Part shown: positions 17,237 to 25,356 of the stretch, one piece after another
Layout of the letters: every line of letters begins with the position of its first letter
How positions within the stretch are numbered: position 1 is the stretch's first letter
From: a virus
Reading direction: 5' to 3' (one strand)
IMG/VR virus record: IMGVR_UViG_3300049846_001037
Location: 141,427-205,426 of that record
DNA: 64,000 nt
Program-made: the position numbers and the translations under genes
The notes under the pieces: generated by a model
Seen by the model: the letters and a program-made list of their open reading frames with translations, nothing else
What the model was told of the DNA's origin: nothing
Databases searched by the model: none

Positions 17237-18829
17237 TTATGCTGATTCTTCCTCTAGTCTAATCTTGGTGATGTCAACAAGATCGATGTCTCTTGGCTTT
17301 AGCATTCCGAGGTCGCTCATATCGGGAGCAAAAACTCCATCACCATAGATTTGGTTGAGTTTTGAAACTCCTTGCTTGTAAGCGATCTCTGCATATCTCC
17401 TGCGCCTCTTGATGGCAGCAAGTTCAGCCTTGACCTCATTTTCTTTTTCTTGAATTGAATTGAGGCGTTCCTTCTTCTGCTCAACAACAGAGCCTTCAGA
17501 CTCAACCTCTTCGTGGGGGAACTTGTTTCCAATGTCCCTGAGAGAGATGATTCCAACATCCTCTGATTGCCCTGGTGCTGCTGGAGCGGCTGGATTCTTG
17601 GTTTGAATACCCTTCTGAATGTTTGACTTCTCTGCCTCTAGGTTCTTAATGACATCGTACCACCTAGAGAGGTCTTCGGTCTTCTTGATGTAGTCGATAT
17701 CAGCTTTGTATTCGCTGAACTCCTTGACTCTCTCTTCAACTTCAGCGAAAGCCTCACTGATGATAGCCTTCCACTTTCTAGGAGCAGCCCACTCTCTGTT
17801 TTCTGGAGCCACGCCCCTCTCAACATCATTGGTCTTAACAATGAGGGATGAGATGATCTTGTCTTTATCCTGCGGAGCATAGTCTATGAACAACTGTGCT
17901 TCCTTGTTGTGGGTGATAGCATCTAAGCCACCCATCCTAAGCGTCTTCTGTTGCTCGGCATCCGTGTAGTCAGGAACGTCCTTGAAGTGGAACCTGCTCT
18001 TCATCTGTCCGTCATACACGGGCTTCTGAATGCTCTCTCTGGATCCTGGAGATGTTATCTGGGAAACCTTGAGTGACTTGAAAGCCTTAACGTCCTTGGT
18101 GGCCATTGTGCCGATGATCTTTACAAGCGGCTCTGGCTCAGTCAAACCCTTGAGGGCAAACCAACCACCGGCGGCATCGGTCTCCTGGCTCAAGGCTGTA
18201 TACAACTCGTCAAGGCAAAGGATGAAGCGTCCAGAATACTTGACAGCGTTTTCTCTCAAGTCTCTCAATGGTCCTACTGAACCACCAAGCAATCCACCAG
18301 TCTGAGACAAGTTTCTTGCGTCTGTGAACATGAAGTGGTATTCGCTGACTGAGGAGGATGTTCTAAGTTGTGATGGGTCAGTCAAAACTCCACCACGGAA
18401 CCAAAGGAAGTCGTGAGACAAAGACCTCTCGGCCGCCATGATTCCAAGATACTTAAAGGTATATGACTTACCGAAACCTGCAGGGGCTCCAATGACACCA
18501 CCGACCTTACCTGTCTTGATGGAGTCCTTAATTGCATCTTGCATCTCAGCGGTGGGAGGACTGATCCTTGAGAGCTCATCCATCGTGAGGTATCTGCCTC
18601 TCTTGTTGATGGCATCAATAGCCTCGTTGGTATAGTCTTCAAAGCTAAATGTCGCTGGGAATGGATTGGGTAGAGAGGTTGGCAAAGGAAGAGCAAGTCT
18701 GGCCTCTTCGAGCCTCAAGGCATTTCTCTTTGTCTTCAGCTCGTTCCAATCCTTGTACTCTGCTTGCATGGTCAGAGTCTTGGCGGCAGCTTCAAACAAT
18801 TGCTTCTTTCTTAGAAGTTCCTTATTCAT
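17237..18829 (-). CDS. P-loop/AAA+ ATPase of unknown role
   Basis: A 530-residue ATPase with Walker A GAPAGFGKS (about residues 112-120) and Walker B ILCLDELYT. An N-terminal helical segment precedes the ATPase, and the last ~180 residues contain long charged helices (EQKKERLNSIQEKENEVK) that probably form a coiled coil. The family is not recognised. It is translationally coupled to the 186-residue gene upstream and ends at a strong terminator, so the two may form one complex. Confidence 0.85.
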   Translation of the reverse strand: MNKELLRKKQLFEAAAKTLTMQAEYKDWNELKTKRNALRLEEARLALPLPTSLPNPFPATFSFEDYTNEAIDAINKRGRYLTMDELSRISPPTAEMQDAIKDSIKTGKVGGVIGAPAGFGKSYTFKYLGIMAAERSLSHDFLWFRGGVLTDPSQLRTSSSVSEYHFMFTDARNLSQTGGLLGGSVGPLRDLRENAVKYSGRFILCLDELYTALSQETDAAGGWFALKGLTEPEPLVKIIGTMATKDVKAFKSLKVSQITSPGSRESIQKPVYDGQMKSRFHFKDVPDYTDAEQQKTLRMGGLDAITHNKEAQLFIDYAPQDKDKIISSLIVKTNDVERGVAPENREWAAPRKWKAIISEAFAEVEERVKEFSEYKADIDYIKKTEDLSRWYDVIKNLEAEKSNIQKGIQTKNPAAPAAPGQSEDVGIISLRDIGNKFPHEEVESEGSVVEQKKERLNSIQEKENEVKAELAAIKRRRRYAEIAYKQGVSKLNQIYGDGVFAPDMSDLGMLKPRDIDLVDITKIRLEEESA

Positions 18830-19386
18830 TTACCTCTCCTGTCATCTCTAAAGGATATTTTTAGACTAGCCAAATGTGGGATAGCCTCAGAAGATCTGCC
18901 AGCCCCTTGTTGTGTGTATTTTTTGTAAGCATCTATCAACTGATTGTAGGCACTGTTTCTCATGCGATGAGATGTGTCTGGAACAACTGGCAACTCAAGT
19001 CTTGTATCGCCCGTCATGATGAGGTTGTTGATCTTCTGCTTGTCGCCACTCATCAGCACCTTGAGGTTTTGAGAAATCTGTTCGTAGACTCTTTGGGGAA
19101 CTTTGTCTGAGATGGTCAAGACGCCTTCTCTCAAATACCAGAAAGCACTCTGAGGATCCCAAGCATCTTTGGGAGCAAATTGACTGCGCAAAAAGTCCAT
19201 GAAGCTTTTGTCAACACTCAAAATTCCAAACTGAACATTCTCATTCAACTCAGGCACAAAGTAAGACATCGAAAAAGACCTGCCATCACCTCTTGGCTCA
19301 AAAATGATACTTTTGAAATGAGGGGTGATCTGGGACTTTCTGAGTAACTTACGGGATGCCTCTTTGATGTGTTGTCTATAGTTCAT
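18826..19386 (-). CDS. Unknown protein with T4-capsid-targeting-like N-terminus
   Basis: A 186-residue protein without a recognised domain. Its first residues (MNYRQHIKEASRKLL) resemble the short N-terminal capsid-targeting peptide of T4 internal proteins (MKTYQEFIAEAS), a similarity seen only by eye. The AGGAG site lies 13 bases before this ATG and matches better an overlapping seven-codon frame (MHFWHEL), so translation may be controlled by that leader. It is coupled to the ATPase gene downstream. Confidence 0.75.
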   Translation of the reverse strand: MNYRQHIKEASRKLLRKSQITPHFKSIIFEPRGDGRSFSMSYFVPELNENVQFGILSVDKSFMDFLRSQFAPKDAWDPQSAFWYLREGVLTISDKVPQRVYEQISQNLKVLMSGDKQKINNLIMTGDTRLELPVVPDTSHRMRNSAYNQLIDAYKKYTQQGAGRSSEAIPHLASLKISFRDDRRGK

Positions 19387-19414
19387 GCCAGAAATGCATT
19401 CTCCTGTAGTCTTT

Positions 19415-19435
19415 TCTATAGTACTATTTTATAAA
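19415..19435 (-). promoter_or_regulatory. TTTATA-N9-TATAGA promoter-like motif
   Basis: It lies about 28 bases before the 186-residue gene, with the same spacing as the other left-half motifs. Confidence 0.55.
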
Positions 19436-19455
19436 AAATCGACATAAATCAGAGG

Positions 19456-19896
19456 CTACAGGAGACCCAGAATTCTGATTACTTCAAAAAAGATGGCGAC
19501 AGAATAGAAAACCCTGTCGGCAAAGGTGTCGGTGTAAAGGCTGAGATGTTCAAAGGCCCAAGGATGGACGGGTGAGAAGTGACCCTCACGGATATTGATG
19601 CGGTCCATCTTGTAGGAGGTCCAGGGGTTTTCCAGGTTCCAGCCCCAGCCCTTGATGACATCATAGAGCCCCAAGATATAGAAGCCAGTCAGAACGTTAA
19701 TGTAAACGCTGCCGTGATTGATATGGATCAGGTAAAAGGCGGTCAGGAAGGCAAAAACCTTCCTAAAGAAAGAGAACGGAATCCAGATATATGGACTTCC
19801 GTTCTCCGATGAAAGGGTCTTGGGGCCAATGTAAAAGATCAGAATCACGTCCAAAATGGCCGCAACGCCGATGAGTGACAGAACGATGGTATTCAT
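19456..19896 (-). CDS. Membrane protein, about four segments
   Basis: A 146-residue hydrophobic protein with predicted membrane segments near residues 3-24, 40-60, 65-82 and 128-145. The loop between them is rich in aromatic residues (WGWNLENPWTSY). No family is recognised. Its own TTGACA promoter lies in the end of the upstream gene, so it may be expressed apart from the left operons. Confidence 0.8.
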   Translation of the reverse strand: MNTIVLSLIGVAAILDVILIFYIGPKTLSSENGSPYIWIPFSFFRKVFAFLTAFYLIHINHGSVYINVLTGFYILGLYDVIKGWGWNLENPWTSYKMDRINIREGHFSPVHPWAFEHLSLYTDTFADRVFYSVAIFFEVIRILGLL

Positions 19897-19920
19897 GGCA
19901 GACCCCTTTCATCTACCTGA

Positions 19921-19949
19921 ATAGTATCACTTTCCCTTTAACTTGTCAA
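19921..19949 (-). promoter_or_regulatory. Sigma70-type promoter for the membrane-protein gene
   Basis: TTGACA, 17 bases, TACTAT. The -35 lies inside the last codons of the upstream gene. Confidence 0.7.
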
Positions 19950-20160
19950 GATGGGGCTGCAGTCTTTCCCTGAACTCTGGGGTATTGAAGGTTCTGAGCC
20001 CACCCAGACGGCGCTTAAACGTCTTTTCAGAAGGAAACTCAAAGGGTTTTTCGGCATGAGCCTTTTCAATGGTTTCGACAGCCAGATATCCGTGTTGAAT
20101 CTCAACTGTTGCCAGGATATCTAACAATTCCTCATCAGTAAATCTCTTTGGTCTTGCCAT
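19927..20160 (-). CDS. Small predicted DNA-binding protein (ARPKRFT type)
   Basis: A 77-residue basic protein starting MARPKRFTDEELLD. The N-terminal RP-x-x-(Y/F)T-x-E pattern recurs in two other small proteins of this window (at 50.8 and 55.1 kb), so they may form a family of small helix-turn-helix or minor-groove binding proteins. Regulation of phage promoters is possible; no target is shown. Confidence 0.72.
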   Translation of the reverse strand: MARPKRFTDEELLDILATVEIQHGYLAVETIEKAHAEKPFEFPSEKTFKRRLGGLRTFNTPEFRERLQPHLDKLKGK

Positions 20161-20365
20161 GAAATTTGACCCCTATTCTTTCAGCGTATGTTTCTCTTGA
20201 AGCATTGACAGCAAACGAGCAGAAGAGTAACAGCATGATTATAGTAAAAAGAATCGCCGCAGGTATTGTCAGAACAACAATGATCAAACCTAACAGCAAA
20301 CCTGCCGTCAGATGGACAACATTGTTGATGCTTTTGAGGATTGATTCTTTGATGCTGTTTTTCAT
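20135..20365 (-). CDS. Small membrane protein
   Basis: A 76-residue protein with one long or two short hydrophobic helices spanning residues 17-52, flanked by charged ends. Family unknown. It overlaps the next gene by 26 bases and belongs to the 19.9-21.6 kb operon of small membrane proteins. Confidence 0.75.
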   Translation of the reverse strand: MKNSIKESILKSINNVVHLTAGLLLGLIIVVLTIPAAILFTIIMLLLFCSFAVNASRETYAERIGVKFHGKTKEIY

Positions 20366-20372
20366 GGACGGA

Positions 20373-20588
20373 TCACTTTGCTCCGTAAATGTCCTGCGAT
20401 ATCTTCCAGCCCGTTACAATGAAAGCGCCGTTGAAATGGTTTCCTACTGGCGCAACCACATAGCCCTCTCCAATGTAGGGCTTGATGTTGATGTCGTAGT
20501 CCTGCTTCTCTGTAAGAGAGTAGTCTCTATAGATGAGGTCTCTACCATCTATGAACAATCCGGGATTAGGATTCCTTGGTCTGCTCAT
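20373..20588 (-). CDS. Unknown small protein
   Basis: A 71-residue soluble protein (MSRPRNPNPGLFIDGRD...). The ATG was chosen because AGGA stands six bases before it; an upstream in-frame TTG has no such site. No family is recognised. It overlaps the upstream gene by 23 bases. Confidence 0.7.
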   Translation of the reverse strand: MSRPRNPNPGLFIDGRDLIYRDYSLTEKQDYDINIKPYIGEGYVVAPVGNHFNGAFIVTGWKISQDIYGAK

Positions 20589-20928
20589 CGAGTATCCTGT
20601 ATAGACCATCCTGCTGCACCGCATAGGCCAGAGCATGGTTCTCTTCAAAGTGTTTGATTATCTTTATTCTTCCCTTAAAGTCATCTCCTACAATTGACTT
20701 CACAACGAACATCGGATTGTGGAGATTGGGTATTTTCTTGAAGCAGTAAATCATCACAAAAGACCTTTCGACACTATTGTTCACAGCCTTCTCTGGACTC
20801 ATGAAGACATATCCATCCAAGTTCCTGTAGGTCTTTTGAATGAACACTTTGTAATAGGTTTGTTTAGGGGGCTTTTTCTTCTGCTTCTTCGTCATGTCAG
20901 ATCGCCCCAACAGAAGCTTTTTTTCCAT
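20566..20928 (-). CDS. Unknown basic protein
   Basis: A 120-residue protein with a very basic N-terminus (KKQKKKPPKQ) followed by mixed sheet and helix. An AAGGAG six bases before this ATG supports the start, although a later ATG would avoid the 32-base overlap with the upstream gene. No known domain. Confidence 0.72.
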   Translation of the reverse strand: MEKKLLLGRSDMTKKQKKKPPKQTYYKVFIQKTYRNLDGYVFMSPEKAVNNSVERSFVMIYCFKKIPNLHNPMFVVKSIVGDDFKGRIKIIKHFEENHALAYAVQQDGLYRILDEQTKES

Positions 20929-21292
20929 CTCTCACTCCTTGTCTGTAGGCGTTGTATACATCATCGCCCCATTGTTCGAGTAGAAGGCATTTTGTGTCTT
21001 TTTGTTTTGAGAGGTCGTAAGCAGCACTGTAGATTACGAAAATCTGAAACGAGACTTCACTCTTTGAAAAGTCCTTGAAAGCCAGATCCATTTTGTTGGA
21101 CAAGCGTATACCGGCCTCTACACAGGAAAGGTCGTTAGATTGCTTTGAAAGAGTCTTCTCAAGATTCTTTTGGCGGGATAGATTTTGTGTGTGAAAGAAA
21201 AATCCTGTACCAACTAAAAGAACGAACATTGAAATGTTGAGCATCAAAAATGTCTTGTAGCTCTTAAGGAACGTGCTTTTGCCCTTAAGCAT
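20897..21292 (-). CDS. Single-pass membrane protein
   Basis: A 131-residue protein with one transmembrane helix near residues 14-33 and a helical, Lys/Ser-rich outer or inner domain behind it. Family unknown. It sits in the run of small membrane-protein genes and overlaps the downstream start. Confidence 0.77.
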   Translation of the reverse strand: MLKGKSTFLKSYKTFLMLNISMFVLLVGTGFFFHTQNLSRQKNLEKTLSKQSNDLSCVEAGIRLSNKMDLAFKDFSKSEVSFQIFVIYSAAYDLSKQKDTKCLLLEQWGDDVYNAYRQGVRDGKKASVGAI

Positions 21293-21314
21293 AAATCACC
21301 TCTTACTTCATTTG

Positions 21315-21632
21315 TTATTCTCCCTGTTGTGAGAGCGCCTGCTCCATCTGCTGCTCATAGTATCTTTGTTCCGCCAGCCTATCTATTTGTTCATCTCTCT
21401 TTTGTTTTAGACCCAAAACATACATCTTAAATTCCTGCAAACTTTTGTAGGGTGAGCCAACCACTTCATAGATAGTGGGATCACTTAAGGATGGTTCTCC
21501 TAGAATCCATCCATCAGGAGCCTTGATAGCACGATAACCCATGTACTCGGCCAGATTATTTACTTCTGCCAAGGTGCGCTCTTCGGTCTCGATGTTGTCT
21601 AGTTCATTGAGTAAGTCAGACCTCTTTCGCAT
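21315..21632 (-). CDS. Unknown helical protein with RSDLL N-terminus
   Basis: A 105-residue, mostly helical and acidic protein. It begins MRKRSDLLNELD, which partly resembles the S-x-R-x-A-D-L-L tag of the 25-28 kb operon. The start was chosen for its strong AAAGGAG site; the longer frame lacks one. No family recognised. It is the first gene after a terminator and has its own TTTATA-type motif. Confidence 0.75.
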   Translation of the reverse strand: MRKRSDLLNELDNIETEERTLAEVNNLAEYMGYRAIKAPDGWILGEPSLSDPTIYEVVGSPYKSLQEFKMYVLGLKQKRDEQIDRLAEQRYYEQQMEQALSQQGE

Positions 21633-21644
21633 GGATATCTCCTT

Positions 21645-21665
21645 TCTGTAATCCTTTTTTATAAA
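21645..21665 (-). promoter_or_regulatory. TTTATA-N9-TACAGA promoter-like motif
   Basis: It begins about ten bases after the T-run of the upstream terminator and ends 12 bases before the start codon, overlapping the region of the Shine-Dalgarno site. Confidence 0.5.
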
Positions 21666-21675
21666 AGAAGGCAAC

Positions 21676-21706
21676 AAAAAAGCCCAGATAACTAAATATC
21701 TGGGCT
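21676..21706 (-). terminator. Rho-independent terminator after the VWA gene
   Basis: AGCCCAGATA pairs with TATCTGGGCT, followed by TTTTTTG. Confidence 0.9.
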
Positions 21707-21731
21707 TTTCTGCTTCGATTTGTGACCTAGA

Positions 21732-22448
21732 TTACTTAACTGGTTCTTCCTCTTTCTCCTTCTTTGAAACTGGAGCATAGAAGGATGTAGCTGCGAAGGA
21801 CATCTCGGCACTAGCCAGATTGACAGCGTAGTTTGAGATGGCGTTGGCGTTAGAGGCAAAGGCTCTCAAGACACCCTTTGAGGAGTGGCTGTCGAATGTT
21901 GCCATGTTGCCCACGCTCATGCGAGTCCTCGTGCTGACCTTGCTGAGATCCTGATTTGCACCAAGATAGGAGAAGGTCCAACGCTTGGTCTCATTCATCT
22001 TGCCGATGGCCGCAGCAAGGGACTCACTGTTATACTTCTTCGATGAGTTCTCTTCACCATCGCTGACCACAATGACCAACGAGGAAGTGTTCTCTTCGTT
22101 GATGTCCTTGCGCTCTTTGAGCTGGTCGATGGCATGACCTACGGCGTCGTACATGGCCGTGTTGCCATTGGGAATGTAATCCTCGCTGGTGATCTCTTTC
22201 AGCTTGTCAAGTGGGATGTGGGCAAAGACCGTCTGGACATCGCCACTGAACTTGATGAGCGAAACAAACGTGTCAATGTCTTCGGACTTGCTGCCGAAGT
22301 CCTTCTTGATCTGCTGGATCTGCTCATTGATGCCGGTGATGGTGGCATCTCTCACACCCGCCATTGAACCACTCTCATCAATGACAAACGTGATGTATGA
22401 AACCTTCTTAACCTTTTCTTTCGGCTTGATGAAATTATCTCTCTTCAT
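21732..22448 (-). CDS. VWA-domain protein
   Basis: A 238-residue von Willebrand factor A protein. The metal-ion-dependent adhesion site is complete: DESGS at residue 24, the threonine in NGNTAMYDAV, and the aspartate in VVSDGEE. VWA proteins act in complex assembly, often with MoxR-type AAA+ ATPases; the AAA+ proteins at 14-19 kb are possible partners. No signal peptide is visible, so it is probably cytoplasmic. It is a single-gene unit with a GGAGG site. Confidence 0.9.
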   Translation of the reverse strand: MKRDNFIKPKEKVKKVSYITFVIDESGSMAGVRDATITGINEQIQQIKKDFGSKSEDIDTFVSLIKFSGDVQTVFAHIPLDKLKEITSEDYIPNGNTAMYDAVGHAIDQLKERKDINEENTSSLVIVVSDGEENSSKKYNSESLAAAIGKMNETKRWTFSYLGANQDLSKVSTRTRMSVGNMATFDSHSSKGVLRAFASNANAISNYAVNLASAEMSFAATSFYAPVSKKEKEEEPVK

Positions 22449-22477
22449 TACCTTTCCTCCAGGAGTGAACGTGCATA

Positions 22478-22505
22478 ATTATACCAATGGTTTTGGTATG
22501 GGTCT
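22478..22505 (-). promoter_or_regulatory. Promoter with inverted repeat before the VWA gene
   Basis: A TATAAT -10 box overlaps an inverted repeat ATACCA-N7-TGGTAT, which could be an operator. The -35 is weak. Confidence 0.5.
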
Positions 22506-22524
22506 AACATTTGTTTGGGTTGTT

Positions 22525-23169
22525 TTAGAAAGTGATAGTGATGGATCCGTCTGATGAGACTGTGATTTCTGATGGGGAGATTGATGACTTGGACAGGCGA
22601 TTGATTGTGACATTTTCGCCATCGATAAGGAGGGTTACTTCTCTTTCTTGTGTTTCATAGTTCTCGTCCTCTACTTCTGCATAGAGGCTGAGTGTTTGCG
22701 AAAAGACTATTGGGCTAATCTCTTTGACTCCCCAACCTCTAACATCGAGGTCGAGTTTCCATTTGAGATTTGCTTGACCCTGGAATCTTTCGCCATTCCT
22801 TTCACTGACAACTTTAACGGGTGTTGAGAAAGTCCAATCATCGGACTGAGCCATCTTCCTTAGGGCCGCAATCTGCTTGATTGTTTTTCTGTAATCTTTT
22901 TTGGCCAATGTTGGGGAGGCACTTGACTGCCACTCCTTCACGAGATTCTTTTTTGTCTTGTCCCAAATCTGATTCAGAAAAGTGTTATTACTGATCTGCT
23001 TCCTGAGCATCCAAGTTCCATCTGGCCTTTGCTGGACAGATGGCTTATATTGGTCGGGAGCAGGGACTTCGTTGCCCTGAGCAGGCGCAGGACGAGAGGA
23101 CCGGTCTTGGTAGGCAAGTCCTGTATCTGGGTTCCACATGTCTGGTCTGGCTGAAATTATTTTGCTCAT
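22525..23169 (-). CDS. Unknown protein, possible virion component
   Basis: A 214-residue protein with a Pro-rich, polar N-terminal third and a beta-rich C-terminus ending in a short SDGSITITF strand. No family recognised. The ATG follows directly on a TTTATA-N9-TATTGT motif with no Shine-Dalgarno site, so the mRNA probably has a very short leader. Confidence 0.75.
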   Translation of the reverse strand: MSKIISARPDMWNPDTGLAYQDRSSRPAPAQGNEVPAPDQYKPSVQQRPDGTWMLRKQISNNTFLNQIWDKTKKNLVKEWQSSASPTLAKKDYRKTIKQIAALRKMAQSDDWTFSTPVKVVSERNGERFQGQANLKWKLDLDVRGWGVKEISPIVFSQTLSLYAEVEDENYETQEREVTLLIDGENVTINRLSKSSISPSEITVSSDGSITITF

Positions 23170-23190
23170 ACAATAATAGCAAAATATAAA
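23170..23190 (-). promoter_or_regulatory. TTTATA-N9-TATTGT motif touching the start codon
   Basis: The downstream box touches the ATG, so in this copy only the TTTATA box can act as a -10-like element for an mRNA that includes the start. Confidence 0.55.
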
Positions 23191-23205
23191 AAAATGCCAT
23201 TATTG

Positions 23206-23439
23206 CTAACTGAATGAAACGCTGCCTTCGTCCTTGATGATCGCCCTGAGGTTACGCCAACTGGAGGCTTTGAAGGTCTTGCCAGCCAAATCGGAGTCTT
23301 GGTCTTTCCCAAAACTCACAGAAATATAGGGCTCGGCAATGACCACCTTGCCACCGTGGGAGCCGATGAACTTTCGCATCTCGGCTTCATCTTGCTGGTC
23401 CTGCAGGCGAACTGCTTCTTGCTCTTGGGGTTTAAGCAT
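23206..23439 (-). CDS. Unknown small protein
   Basis: A 77-residue protein, charged N-terminus (KPQEQEAVRLQDQQDE) then a short alpha/beta part with SFGKDQDSDLAGKTFKASSW. No family recognised. It has GGAGG before the ATG and its own TTGACA promoter. Confidence 0.75.
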   Translation of the reverse strand: MLKPQEQEAVRLQDQQDEAEMRKFIGSHGGKVVIAEPYISVSFGKDQDSDLAGKTFKASSWRNLRAIIKDEGSVSFS

Positions 23440-23459
23440 GACATCCTCCTGTCAACTAA

Positions 23460-23488
23460 AATCTAGCAAAAACCCAAATACTTGTCAA
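23460..23488 (-). promoter_or_regulatory. Sigma70-type promoter
   Basis: TTGACA, 17 bases, TAGATT, about 20 bases before the 77-residue gene. Confidence 0.7.
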
Positions 23489-23511
23489 TAGCCCAATTTG
23501 ATTGCGCAACG

Positions 23512-23545
23512 AAAAAGACCCCACCCGTGAAGATGGGGTCTTTTC
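23512..23545 (-). terminator. Rho-independent terminator after the 86-residue gene
   Basis: AAAGACCCCA pairs with TGGGGTCTTT, with a T-tract. Confidence 0.88.
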
Positions 23546-23552
23546 CCTTTAT

Positions 23553-23813
23553 TTACTGGGCCAAAACCTGTTTGGCCACTGAGACGGTCTTCTCGAAGAC
23601 GGGGGTCACGGTAGCCTTCTTCTCAGCCTCGAAAGCCGAAGCAAAGCCATCCATCGAGATGTGGGAGTTAGCCCAGCCAGCCAGATCCATCTCAGCCTTC
23701 ACGAACTCGTTGAACTGAGCGATGAATTCGGGGTTCGAATTCAGCTTGTTCAGGGTCTCCCCGCTAGGGTCGGTCAGAGCGGCGACCACGTTCTGCATCA
23801 ACAGGCTACGCAT
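23553..23813 (-). CDS. Unknown small acidic protein
   Basis: An 86-residue, mainly helical and mildly acidic protein of no recognised family. It has GGAGG before the ATG, its own TTGACA promoter and its own terminator, so it is a monocistronic unit and may be strongly expressed. Confidence 0.77.
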   Translation of the reverse strand: MRSLLMQNVVAALTDPSGETLNKLNSNPEFIAQFNEFVKAEMDLAGWANSHISMDGFASAFEAEKKATVTPVFEKTVSVAKQVLAQ

Positions 23814-23844
23814 GACTTCCTCCTGAGTTTTAGTTTACGAGACA

Positions 23845-23874
23845 ACTATAACACCCCAGGATCCTACTTGTCAA
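23845..23874 (-). promoter_or_regulatory. Sigma70-type promoter
   Basis: TTGACA, 18 bases, TATAGT, before the 86-residue gene. Confidence 0.7.
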
Positions 23875-23882
23875 GCCCCTTC

Positions 23883-24227
23883 TTATACCAACCTTTGGGT
23901 TGCCTCAAAGTAGCGGTCCTGATCACCCATTTTAAAGAAAAACCTTTCATTTTGAAGGCCTAATTCCTGTATCTTCTGACGAGCCGCCTCATTGACACCC
24001 TCAGGCCCGCCAAGCGGAACAGTGAAAATGTTGCCATGCTCATTGTATCTTCGGAAAGCAAAAACAACATCCTCAGAGGTTCTTTCCTTCTTATGGGGAT
24101 TTACCTCACTAGGATTGCCAGCGCTTTTTGAGACCACTTCCTTCTGCACTATGATGGCATTGGGTGGCAACTGGTTTCCAGGAATCGAGGAGTCGGCGGT
24201 CTTGTAAATAAATTTGCTGTAATCCAT
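23883..24227 (-). CDS. Unknown protein
   Basis: A 114-residue soluble protein (MDYSKFIYKTADSS...). No domain recognised. It is transcribed away from the methyltransferase gene, with both starts flanking a short AT-rich intergenic region that holds a TTTATAAAA palindrome. Confidence 0.75.
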   Translation of the reverse strand: MDYSKFIYKTADSSIPGNQLPPNAIIVQKEVVSKSAGNPSEVNPHKKERTSEDVVFAFRRYNEHGNIFTVPLGGPEGVNEAARQKIQELGLQNERFFFKMGDQDRYFEATQRLV

Positions 24228-24262
24228 GTGAAAGTTCTCCGTGTTTTAAGTAAGATATCTAT

Positions 24263-24283
24263 ATATCACTAGCTTTTTATAAA
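24263..24283. promoter_or_regulatory. TTTATA-type motif in a divergent promoter region
   Basis: TTTTATAAAA is self-complementary and lies between divergent genes. On the minus strand it fits TTTATA-N9-TGATAT; on the plus strand it ends about ten bases before the methyltransferase start. Confidence 0.45.
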
Positions 24284-24292
24284 AGGTTGCCT

Positions 24293-25009
24293 GTGGAAAA
24301 TACCATCAAACTAATGGAAGCCAACGACTGGTTCCCCACCGTCAAAGATGAGTCGGTTCAACTCTTCGTTTTGGACCCACCCTACAACGTTGGCTATGGC
24401 TACAATACCTTCAAAGATCGCAAGAAGCAATCTGATTATATCATGGAACAGGTCGAGATCCTACGCCAGTGTAGCAAGAAGCTCAAGGAAGGCGGCAGCA
24501 TCTTCTACCTGAACTATCCTGAGAGCGCTGCTGACGTATGGGCCAACGTCAACTTTCTGACCCGCTTCGAGATCATCACTTGGATCTACAACGTCCATTC
24601 TTCTGGTTCACCCGTCCGTAAAGCAACGAGGAGCTGGCTCTGGTTTTCTAAGGGAGACCCACTCATCAACCAGTCTGCTTTCGATGGTGAGTACCAGAAC
24701 CCAACCGACAAGCGTGTAGCCCAGAGAATCAAGGACGGCTTCAAACCTGCAGGCTATGACTGGTGGGAGATTCAGCAGGTCAAGAACGTCAGCAAGGAGA
24801 AGCGTGATCATCCTTGCCAGTTGCCAGAGAAGATGGTTGAGAAGATCATCTTGGGAGCATCTAACCCAGGCGATCTAGTCTGCGATGTCTACAGTGGTTC
24901 GGGCACCACAGCCATTGCAGCCATCAAGAACGGCAGGAAGTTTGACGGCTGCGATTTGGACAAGAAGTATGTTACTGAGTCAAACAACTTCCTCAAGACC
25001 CTAAAGTAA
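24293..25009 (+). CDS. DNA adenine N6-methyltransferase (DPPY type)
   Basis: A plus-strand methyltransferase of 238 residues. DPPYN (28-32) comes first and the AdoMet motif CDVYSGSGTTA is C-terminal, the beta-group order typical of N6-adenine or N4-cytosine enzymes; DPPY favours adenine. The GTG with AAAGG ahead was preferred over the TTG six bases upstream. No restriction partner is visible, so it looks like an orphan enzyme that may protect phage DNA. It is one of only two plus-strand genes in the window. Confidence 0.9.
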   Translation: MENTIKLMEANDWFPTVKDESVQLFVLDPPYNVGYGYNTFKDRKKQSDYIMEQVEILRQCSKKLKEGGSIFYLNYPESAADVWANVNFLTRFEIITWIYNVHSSGSPVRKATRSWLWFSKGDPLINQSAFDGEYQNPTDKRVAQRIKDGFKPAGYDWWEIQQVKNVSKEKRDHPCQLPEKMVEKIILGASNPGDLVCDVYSGSGTTAIAAIKNGRKFDGCDLDKKYVTESNNFLKTLK

Positions 25010-25348
25010 CTACTCCTCTTCCTCTTCTTCCTCAACCTGATCCAACGCATTGGATACCAACGGAAAGATGGTATCCAATTTTTCTTTTGCGTCTTCCCCG
25101 TTAGAGTTGCTTGGGTCGGAAATGGTCTCAACCATGTCAACGACCTGAAAGAGCGCCTGATATCTGTCTACAAGTCCAGGCCGCTCTGCAAAGGCTACGT
25201 CAGTCACAGTTCTTCTCTTGATGTTGTTTGAATCTGCCCCTTCGTCTAACTCGTTGGCTATATAGTCATCAACCTTGGCAACCATGATGTCGGCTGGCAA
25301 CTCAATGATGTACTCAACGACAACCTTTACCTCAGCCTTGTTTGACAT
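25010..25348 (-). CDS. Unknown acidic protein
   Basis: A 112-residue protein with a beta-rich N-terminal half (AEVKVVVEYIIELP) and a tail of consecutive glutamates. Family unknown. Its stop codon abuts the stop of the convergent methyltransferase gene with no visible terminator between them. Confidence 0.75.
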   Translation of the reverse strand: MSNKAEVKVVVEYIIELPADIMVAKVDDYIANELDEGADSNNIKRRTVTDVAFAERPGLVDRYQALFQVVDMVETISDPSNSNGEDAKEKLDTIFPLVSNALDQVEEEEEEE

Positions 25349-25356
25349 TTGAACTC

